The notes under the pieces are model-generated. The model was not told where the DNA came from. It did no database searches and saw only the letters and a program-made list of their open reading frames with translations. Of a DNA stretch of 8,001 bases, positions 1 through 6,075 are shown piece by piece. A program made the translations under genes and the position numbers. Numbering within the stretch: the stretch's first letter is position 1; every line of letters starts with the position of its first letter. Where the stretch lies: assembly GCA_045534235.1 (NCBI GenBank), contig JAZSJI010000198.1, positions 1 through 8,001 of the forward strand, written 5' to 3'. Source of the stretch: Flemingiibacterium sp045534235 (GTDB lineage: Bacteria > Bacillota > Clostridia > Oscillospirales > CAG-272).

Positions 1-24
1 GTTTTTATGGATAAAACAACGCTT
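1..24. other. Short sequence downstream of paralog A
   Basis: Only 24 nt remain after the TAA of A. On the minus strand they contain no ribosome site, start codon or hairpin-plus-T-run, so whether the array ends here or continues cannot be told. Confidence 0.5.
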
Positions 25-1974
25 TTAGAAATCGACCTCGTCGGTGGGCTTGTTGGAGTAAACGCGCTTTAACCAACGCGGGAAAACCTCGTTGAAATAC
101 GCCATATCGTGTACGCTGTGGAGTACGGGCTCGCGCTCGTATATAAATCTCGTAAACGCGGTTGATTTTTCCTCAATCAGCGCCTCGTCGCCCGACGTGT
201 ACGCGCGGATGACCTCGACGTACGTTTTGCAGTAATCGGCGTGATACCAAAGGTAATTCCACGACGCGCTGACGCCGCGCTTCGCGTCAATATGCGACGC
301 CTTGAACGCATCAACCGTCGCCACGATAGCGTCCATACGCTCGAGCACGTCGCGATGTCCCTCGGGCTTTTCGTTACGCATAAACGTGGAATCGAAAAGC
401 TCGGATATTTTTGCAAGATACGCTTCGACGGCAGGACCGTCCTCGCCGAACGCAAGCGCGTAATATTCGCGCGAAACGTCCTCAAACTTCGAGTTCTTGT
501 CCCAAAGATCCTTCGCCATAGCGTACATCGGAAGTCCCGTCGGGAACGCGCATCTCTGCTGCTGACAGCTAACGCTTCCGTTAAGACCGATCTCGTCAAG
601 GCGCGCCATATCCGTGTGGAGAATTTTGGCGCAGGTAGTAAATCCGGGATCAAGAAAATGGTCCCACATAAGGTGGTAGTCGAATATAAAGCTGTCACCA
701 CCGAAATCCTTCTGCCACTTTGCAAGATGCGCGAGGTTCGGAGCTATCGCCTTCGGCATAATAAGCTTGTTGCGCTCGTAGGGCTGAAGCTCCACCTTCG
801 CTGACCTGTCGTAATCGGTAAGCGCAAAGGAGTATGTACGCGAGATAGGCGCGAACATAAGAAGGAAGCGGTCGGGGTTTTCAATCTTTAATTTCTCGGG
901 AGCCCACAAAAGGTCAACGTAAACGAGGAACACGATCTTCGTCTTAATCCCCTTTTCGGTGAGCATCTTGTCAAGCTCGTTCAGCATTAATACGTAGTAG
1001 TCGGACGGGCGCATCTTTTTACACTCGTCACACTCGCAGTTGTTATTCATACCGTCGGCAAGCCAGAAATGTACTATGTCAACGTCGGGATGAGCAGTGC
1101 AGTAGTCAACTATGCCGTTAAGCATAATGCTTCTCGTTTCGGGGTTCGAATAGCAAAGCTGCGTTGCGCCAAGACCTCTCGCACCGGGAGGCGGAGCCTG
1201 CATAAGCTCGCGCTTGCCACCTATCATCGCAAAATGCTTCTTATACTCGGGAGTGAGCATCGGATCGTCGGGATCCGTAGTCGTGCTGTGTATGCCAAAC
1301 GGGTGGTAAGTCCAGCCGTGACCTACGGCGTGGTAGAAAAGTCCGCGCTTGAGTATTTCTTCCTCACACGCCTTCCACATATGCGCAAAATCGTCATCAG
1401 TTACGTTTTTAGCCTCAAGAAATGGGTTATACGGGTGCTTGAACCAACGACGGTAAAAGGATGTGGGCACGAAATTCTGAACGAAATACGCGTTCATACC
1501 CATTCGCGGCAGCCACTCGATCATATTTATGATATGCTCATTCATAACCGAGCCTTCAACGCAAACGCCGCGATGAGTATACGACGGCATCTCGCGAACG
1601 CTTACGGTAAGCGATGCCGCGTCAAGTCTCCTTTCGGGAATGATCTCGCCGTCAGCGCCGGGACGCACCCACGCACAGCCAAGCTCGCGAAGAAAACGGT
1701 AAGCGGCGATAAGCACCGCTCTGTTGTTAGCGCCGGTGATAACACCTGCGCCGTCTTTTACATCGATCTTTATCTCGTCGTCACGCTCGGAGGGCGTAAG
1801 CGAGCCGTCCTTACCAACCCATATTACGCCCTCTACAGCCGCGTCGTATGCGTCGTAAGTGCGCTGGTCGATGAGCAGGCTACTATCCATTTTTTTAAGG
1901 CAGCGCGCAAGCTCGTCCACTGCGTAGGAAACGGTCGGGTTAGTGCCAATCTTTGCGAGTGTAATGGTGGTCAT
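25..1974 (-). CDS. DUF4838 glycoside-hydrolase-like protein (paralog A, last in array)
   Basis: Predicted cytoplasmic carbohydrate-active protein of 649 residues; substrate unknown. Residues about 1-125 resemble the alpha/beta domain preceding GH20/GH67 barrels, including an ITGANNRAVLIAAYRFLRELG stretch ending in WVRPG and a G-E-I-I-P exit. Residues about 130-400 look like a TIM barrel: HRG at 134-136, EG at 140-141, GHGW at 218-221, LADG at 305-308, then Cys313, Cys315 and Cys318, PSDYY at 323-327 and VDLLW at 353-357. The C-terminal part has WDHFLDPG (437-444), SCQQQR (469-474) and an aromatic-rich SWNYLWYHAD (571-580). I chose the ATG at 1974 because AAGGAG lies 8 nt upstream and the protein then begins MTTITLAKIG, matching C. 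An in-frame ATG at 2016 would add 14 residues and has no ribosome site. There is no signal peptide. It is closest to B, sharing the NKPT-x-EVDF C-terminus. The family call is solid; an enzymatic role is inferred. Confidence 0.88.
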   Translation of the reverse strand: MTTITLAKIGTNPTVSYAVDELARCLKKMDSSLLIDQRTYDAYDAAVEGVIWVGKDGSLTPSERDDEIKIDVKDGAGVITGANNRAVLIAAYRFLRELGCAWVRPGADGEIIPERRLDAASLTVSVREMPSYTHRGVCVEGSVMNEHIINMIEWLPRMGMNAYFVQNFVPTSFYRRWFKHPYNPFLEAKNVTDDDFAHMWKACEEEILKRGLFYHAVGHGWTYHPFGIHSTTTDPDDPMLTPEYKKHFAMIGGKRELMQAPPPGARGLGATQLCYSNPETRSIMLNGIVDYCTAHPDVDIVHFWLADGMNNNCECDECKKMRPSDYYVLMLNELDKMLTEKGIKTKIVFLVYVDLLWAPEKLKIENPDRFLLMFAPISRTYSFALTDYDRSAKVELQPYERNKLIMPKAIAPNLAHLAKWQKDFGGDSFIFDYHLMWDHFLDPGFTTCAKILHTDMARLDEIGLNGSVSCQQQRCAFPTGLPMYAMAKDLWDKNSKFEDVSREYYALAFGEDGPAVEAYLAKISELFDSTFMRNEKPEGHRDVLERMDAIVATVDAFKASHIDAKRGVSASWNYLWYHADYCKTYVEVIRAYTSGDEALIEEKSTAFTRFIYEREPVLHSVHDMAYFNEVFPRWLKRVYSNKPTDEVDF

Positions 1975-1982
1975 AGTGTTTT

Positions 1983-1988
1983 CTCCTT
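1983..1988 (-). promoter_or_regulatory. Shine-Dalgarno site of paralog A
   Basis: On the minus strand AAGGAG is followed by 8 nt and then ATG at 1974-1972. This site decides the start of paralog A: the upstream in-frame ATG at 2016 is preceded by A-rich sequence with no purine-rich ribosome site, and using it would place this motif inside the coding region. Confidence 0.85.
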
Positions 1989-2031
1989 GCGTATGTTTGG
2001 CCTCTTTGGAGGGCATTGATTTTTTGTGTGT

Positions 2032-2097
2032 GGGGAGGGGGTTCCCCCTCCCGTTATGAACCGGATCTCCTTGTTTCGGGAGGCGAAACGCCTCCCC
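2032..2097. repeat. GC-rich composite palindrome (two hairpins arranged as an inverted pair)
   Basis: Two perfect hairpins are visible. The first pairs 2033-2041 (GGGAGGGGG) with 2044-2052; only 2 nt separate the arms, so the innermost pairs would open to form a loop. The second pairs 2078-2085 (GGGAGGCG) with 2089-2096 across an AAA loop. The hairpins are also mirror-related: outer arms GGGGAGG (2032-2038) and CCTCCCC (2091-2097) are complementary, as are inner arms CCTCCCG (2047-2053) and CGGGAGG (2077-2083). The element can therefore fold as two small hairpins or as one long interrupted stem. Its form resembles paired REP-type elements in other bacteria and GTAGGGG-flanked intergenic palindromes I associate with Clostridia. 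On the transcript it could affect mRNA stability or expression of A relative to B. Repetition elsewhere in the genome cannot be seen from this window. Confidence 0.75.
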
Positions 2098-2118
2098 TAC
2101 GATTATGCGTATATTCCT

Positions 2119-4074
2119 TTAGAAGTCAACCTCTACGGTCGGCTTATTAGAGTAAACGCGCTTTATCCAGCGCTGATACACCTCGTCGAAGAACATATTA
2201 TCGAATACGCTGTGTATCTCGGGCTCGATACCGAAATGGTAGCGCGTGAACGCGTCCGTTGCTGCGTCGATGACAGCCTGATCGTCGCTCTCGTATGCGA
2301 GAATAAGCTTTGCGTACTCCTTGCAGAAATCCGCATGGTACCAAAGGTAGTTCCACGACGCGTCGGTGTCGCGCTTTGCGTCAATGTGCGACGCCTTAAA
2401 CTCGTCGGTGAGCTTATTTATAGCATCCATTCTTTCCTTCACGGTTCTGTGCGCCTCGGGATTATCGTTTCTCATAAATTTGGGATCAAACAGCTCGGAT
2501 ATCTTCGAGAGATACGCTTCGACAGCCGGTCCGTCTTTGCCGAACATAGCCGCGTGATACTCGCGCGAGATATCCTCGAACTTTGAGTTCTTGTTCCAAA
2601 GGCCCGCCGCCATAGCGTACATCGCGATACCCGTCGGGAACGCCACTCTGTGCTGCTGACAGCTTATATTTCCCATAAGTCCAAAGAGCTCAAGCTCGCA
2701 CATATCCTGATGGAGCACTCTTGCGCAGCTCATTGCTCCGGGATCGAGGAAATGGTCCCACATAAGGTGGTAGTCGTAAACAAATCCGTCGCCCGTGAAG
2801 TCCTTTTGCCACTCGGCAAGATGCGCGATATTGGGCGCGATCGCCTTGGGCATCGTAAGCTTGTTGCGCTCGTACGGCATAAGCTCGACCTTCTCGGTGT
2901 GATCGTAGTCCGAAAGCGCGTGCGAATAGGTGCGCGAGATGGGTGCGAACATTATAATAAATCTGTCGGGATTTTCGATCTTAAACTTTTCAGGCGCCCA
3001 AAGAAGATCAACGTAAACGAGGAATACTATCTTCGTCTTAATTCCCTTTTCGGTGAGCTTCTTGTCAAGCTCGTTTAGCATCATTACGTAGTAGTCTGAC
3101 GGGCGCATCTTTTTACACTCGTCGCACTCACAGTGGTTGTTCATGCCGTCTGCAAGCCAAAAATGAACGATATCAACCTTCGGATGCTCAATGCAGTACT
3201 TTACAATACCGCTTGTGAGGATGTCACGCGTTTCGGGATTCGAGTAGCAAAGCTGTGTCGCAACGAGGTAGTCGGCACCGTTCGAGGTCTTGAATATATC
3301 GCGCTTGCCGTTTATCATAGCAACGTGCTTTAAAAATTCTGGAGAATTCTTCGCAGCATCTGCCGAGTGAATGCCAAACAGATGATAGTTCCATCCGTGA
3401 CCGACAGCGTGGTATACGATACCGCGCTTAAAAAGCTCTTCCTCACAGTAGCTCCACATCGCAATCGCCGCGTCGTGTCCGATATTTTCGGGCGCCATAA
3501 AGGGGTTGTGACGGTGACTGTACCAGAGGTTATAATAATCGGTAGGAACGAAATTCTGAATGAAGTACGAGTTAAGACCGATTCTCGGCATCCACTCTAT
3601 CATATTTAAAATGTGCTCGTTGGTCGTAGCACCCTCGATGCAAATTCCGCGGTGAGGATAGTCGGGAGTTTCGCGGATGCTTACGTTTATCGTGGAAGGC
3701 TCAAGACTCTTTTCGGGAATTATCTCACCGTCAACGCCGGGGCGTACCCATGCACATCCAAGCTCGCGAAGAAAGCGGTACGCCGCGATGAGCACCGCAC
3801 GCTCGTTAGCGCCGGTTATAATTCCCTCGCCGTTTTTAACGTCAATCTTTATCTCATCGTCACGTTCAGAGTGAGACACCGAGCCGTTTATACCAACCCA
3901 GATAACGCCTTTTGCGCTCGGATCGTACTCACTGTACGTACGCTTGTCGATAATACGACGTTTATCCATAGCCTTGAGGCAACGCGCAAGCTCATCGACG
4001 GCATACGTAACGGTCGGATTTGTGCCAATCTTGGCAAGCGAGATGATGTTTTTGGTAAATAAAATGGAATTCAT
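2119..4074 (-). CDS. DUF4838 glycoside-hydrolase-like protein (paralog B)
   Basis: Complete 651-residue paralog; predicted cytoplasmic sugar-processing enzyme of unknown substrate. The N-terminal alpha/beta domain (about 10-135) contains AVDELARCLK and ITGANERAVLIAAYRFLREL. The barrel-like region carries HRG (141-143), EG (147-148), GHGW (225-228), LADG (307-310), Cys315, Cys317 and Cys320, PSDYY and VDLLW. The C-terminal part has WDHFLDPG (439-446), SCQQHR (471-476) and SWNYLWYHAD (573-582). The start at 4074 is supported by AAGGAG 7 nt upstream. The first eleven residues (MNSILFTKNII) differ from A and C and are slightly longer, but homology resumes at SLAKIGTNPT. They are too short and lack the signal-peptide pattern for export to be likely. 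Over one 69-residue block (HFWLADG through NPDRF) it differs from A at only four positions. It starts 42 nt after C ends, so the two are likely cotranscribed. Confidence 0.88.
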   Translation of the reverse strand: MNSILFTKNIISLAKIGTNPTVTYAVDELARCLKAMDKRRIIDKRTYSEYDPSAKGVIWVGINGSVSHSERDDEIKIDVKNGEGIITGANERAVLIAAYRFLRELGCAWVRPGVDGEIIPEKSLEPSTINVSIRETPDYPHRGICIEGATTNEHILNMIEWMPRIGLNSYFIQNFVPTDYYNLWYSHRHNPFMAPENIGHDAAIAMWSYCEEELFKRGIVYHAVGHGWNYHLFGIHSADAAKNSPEFLKHVAMINGKRDIFKTSNGADYLVATQLCYSNPETRDILTSGIVKYCIEHPKVDIVHFWLADGMNNHCECDECKKMRPSDYYVMMLNELDKKLTEKGIKTKIVFLVYVDLLWAPEKFKIENPDRFIIMFAPISRTYSHALSDYDHTEKVELMPYERNKLTMPKAIAPNIAHLAEWQKDFTGDGFVYDYHLMWDHFLDPGAMSCARVLHQDMCELELFGLMGNISCQQHRVAFPTGIAMYAMAAGLWNKNSKFEDISREYHAAMFGKDGPAVEAYLSKISELFDPKFMRNDNPEAHRTVKERMDAINKLTDEFKASHIDAKRDTDASWNYLWYHADFCKEYAKLILAYESDDQAVIDAATDAFTRYHFGIEPEIHSVFDNMFFDEVYQRWIKRVYSNKPTVEVDF

Positions 4075-4081
4075 AATTTTT

Positions 4082-4087
4082 CTCCTT
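4082..4087 (-). promoter_or_regulatory. Shine-Dalgarno site of paralog B
   Basis: On the minus strand AAGGAG stands 7 nt before the ATG at 4074-4072, in an AT-rich leader containing AAAATTTT. It supports this start even though the first eleven residues of B are not conserved in A and C. Confidence 0.8.
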
Positions 4088-4116
4088 AAAATTTTAAATG
4101 CAGATTATCCTGATTG

Positions 4117-6054
4117 TTACATAAGAATAGTTACGTCGTCGGGATTTCTTTTCGCATAAAGTTTTTTGAGCCACCCCTTGTAAACGCCGTTAAAGTACGC
4201 GGCATCGTGTACCGTGTGAAGCACGGGCTCGGTGCGGTAGGTAAAGTCGGTAAACGCCTTCATACTCTCATCCTTCTCCGCCTCATCGCCAAGCGCAAAT
4301 GCACGCACGACAGCGGCATAAAGCTTACAGTGCTCGGCGTGATACCAAAGATACTTCCACGAAGCATCCTTATCCTTGTTTTTGTCGATATGCGAAAGCT
4401 TGAAGCTGTCAACGAGCTTATCAACACCGTCCATACGCTGGGTTGACGTAGAAAAGGCGGCATCATTATCGCATCTCATAAACGCCGGATCGAAAAGCTC
4501 GGTTATCTTCGAGAGATACTCGCTAACCGCCTCGGCATCCTCACCGAAGGCGAGCTCGTAATACTCGCGCGCAACGTCCTCGAACTTGCTCTCCTTGTCC
4601 CAAAGTCCTCGTGCCATTGCCCAAAGCGGAAGTCCCGTTGGGAACGCAACTCTCTGCTGCTGGCAGCTAACGCTTCCCATAAGCCCGAATTTTTCAAGCT
4701 CGCACATATCGCGGTGGAGTGTTCGCGCACACGCGGTAAAGCCGGGATCTATGAAGTGGTCCCACATAAGGTGATAATCGAAAATAAATCCGTCGCCTGA
4801 AAAATCCTTCTGCCAGAGCGCGAGCTGTGCCGCGTTGACGGCAACGGATTTCGAGAACTTGAGCTTGTTCAGTTCAAACGGTGGCAATTCTATCTTCTCC
4901 GACTTGTCAAAGTCGTACAGCGCATTTGAATACGTGCGCGTGATCGGCGCAAACATAAGCAAAAATCGGTCGGGGTTATGAATTTTGTGCTCCACCGGCT
5001 CCCATAAGAGATCAAGATACGCAAGGAAGACGATCTTCGTCTTAAGCCCTGCCGCCGTGAGCTTTTCATCAAGCTCATTAAGCATCATAACATACCAATC
5101 GGACGGACGGAGCGCACGGCACTCATCACACTCACAGTGGTAGTTAAATCCGTCTGCAAGCCAGAAATGTATCACGCTAACTGCGGGATTTTTTCTGGCG
5201 TATTCGGTAATGCAATCGGTAATAGCATCACGCACGCGCTTTTTTGAGTAGCAAAGCTGTGTGTGATAAAGTCCGTTTTTGTTTAACTCTCGTTTGCCGC
5301 CTATCTCTGCAAAATAAGAGCGAAACTCGTCGCTGATACGCGGGTCCTTGGGATCGTGCGCGGTCGTTGTCACGCCGAACGCCATATTCGTCCAACCGTG
5401 TCCTACCGCGTGGTAGATAAGACCGCGCTTTAATATCTCCTCCTCGCACGCGCGCCACATATGTGCGATGTCCTCATCGGAAAATATCATCGGCTCGCGG
5501 ATGGGACTTTTCGTATCTTTAAAATATCTGTTGTAAAAGTCCGCAGGAATAATAAACTGCACGAAATACGTGTTCATACCGACCTTCGGCAGCCAATCGA
5601 TCATATTTATGATATGCTCGTTTATAACCGAGCCTTCAAGGCAGACTCCTCGGTGAGGATACGACGGTGTTTCGCGAACGGATACGTTTAGATCTGCTCT
5701 GTCAAGCGTCTTTTCGGGGAATATCTCACCGTCAGGCCCCGGCCGCACCCAAGCACAGCCAAGCTCGCGAAGGAAGCGGTACGCCGCGATAAGCATCGCT
5801 CTGTTGTTCGCACCGGTGATAATTCCCTCTCCGTGTTTAACGTCGATACTTATCTCGTCATCGCGCTCGGACGGCGTTACAGAACCGTCAAGACCTACCC
5901 ATATCGCGCCCTTTACGCTGGCATCGTACCCGTCGTAAGTGCGGTTGTCGATAAGAACGTATCTGTCCATCGCCTTGAGGCAGCGCGCAAGTTCCTCTGC
6001 GGCAAAGGTGACAGTCGGGTTCGTGCCGATTTTGGCAAGCGTGATAATAGTCAC
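4117..6054 (-). CDS. DUF4838 glycoside-hydrolase-like protein (paralog C, GTG start)
   Basis: Complete 645-residue paralog; predicted cytoplasmic, substrate unknown. It starts with GTG at 6054, 7 nt after AAGGAG, giving an N-terminus (M-T-I-I-T-L-A-K-I-G) that matches A. Domain order is the same: alpha/beta domain about 1-125; barrel-like region with HRG (134-136), EG (140-141), GHGW (218-221), LADG (299-302), Cys307, Cys309, Cys312, PSDWY and LDLLW; then WDHFIDPG (431-438), SCQQQR (463-468) and SWKYLWYHAE. The loop before TQLCYS (about 257-264) is shorter than in A and B. The C-terminus (ending DDVTILM) lacks the EVDF ending of A and B. It begins only 21 nt after D ends, with its ribosome site directly behind D's stop, so translational coupling to D is plausible. 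It is close to A and B in key residues but less similar overall than they are to each other. Confidence 0.88.
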   Translation of the reverse strand: MTIITLAKIGTNPTVTFAAEELARCLKAMDRYVLIDNRTYDGYDASVKGAIWVGLDGSVTPSERDDEISIDVKHGEGIITGANNRAMLIAAYRFLRELGCAWVRPGPDGEIFPEKTLDRADLNVSVRETPSYPHRGVCLEGSVINEHIINMIDWLPKVGMNTYFVQFIIPADFYNRYFKDTKSPIREPMIFSDEDIAHMWRACEEEILKRGLIYHAVGHGWTNMAFGVTTTAHDPKDPRISDEFRSYFAEIGGKRELNKNGLYHTQLCYSKKRVRDAITDCITEYARKNPAVSVIHFWLADGFNYHCECDECRALRPSDWYVMMLNELDEKLTAAGLKTKIVFLAYLDLLWEPVEHKIHNPDRFLLMFAPITRTYSNALYDFDKSEKIELPPFELNKLKFSKSVAVNAAQLALWQKDFSGDGFIFDYHLMWDHFIDPGFTACARTLHRDMCELEKFGLMGSVSCQQQRVAFPTGLPLWAMARGLWDKESKFEDVAREYYELAFGEDAEAVSEYLSKITELFDPAFMRCDNDAAFSTSTQRMDGVDKLVDSFKLSHIDKNKDKDASWKYLWYHAEHCKLYAAVVRAFALGDEAEKDESMKAFTDFTYRTEPVLHTVHDAAYFNGVYKGWLKKLYAKRNPDDVTILM

Positions 6055-6061
6055 GGTTATG

Positions 6062-6067
6062 CTCCTT
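6062..6067 (-). promoter_or_regulatory. Shine-Dalgarno site of paralog C (fixes a GTG start)
   Basis: On the minus strand AAGGAG is followed by 7 nt and GTG at 6054-6052. No ATG lies within the usual range of this site, and homology to A covers the first codons, so GTG is the real start. The motif sits within the 21-nt gap, 8 nt after the stop codon of D, a layout compatible with reinitiation by ribosomes finishing D. Confidence 0.82.
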
Positions 6068-6075
6068 TAAATGCT

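Larger units (their letters stand above)
1975..2118. other. 144-nt intergenic region between paralogs B and A
   Basis: This is the widest gap in the array; the other two are 42 and 21 nt. It contains the Shine-Dalgarno site of A (1983-1988) and the double-palindrome element (2032-2097). I see no convincing -35/-10 promoter on the minus strand and no small gene. Neither hairpin is followed by a T-run on either strand, so read-through from B into A is likely. Confidence 0.7.

Noticed and set aside
1975..2016. Start of paralog A at the upstream ATG (2016)
   Set aside because: It adds 14 residues absent from C, has no ribosome site, and its coding sequence would span the strong AAGGAG that serves the ATG at 1974.
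2067..2072. AAGGAG on the minus strand inside the loop of the palindrome element, as the start of a small gene
   Set aside because: No start codon follows within usable distance; the next ATG is about 50 nt away. It is probably chance or part of the repeat.
2033..2096. The two hairpins as rho-independent terminators
   Set aside because: Neither stem is followed by a T-run in either direction: the minus strand continues with ACACACAAAAAA after one and AAACAAGG after the other.
4075..4116. Promoter in the AT-rich 42-nt gap between C and B
   Set aside because: The gap is too short for a clear -35/-10 pair plus leader, and I see no such pair; AAAATTTT alone is not evidence.
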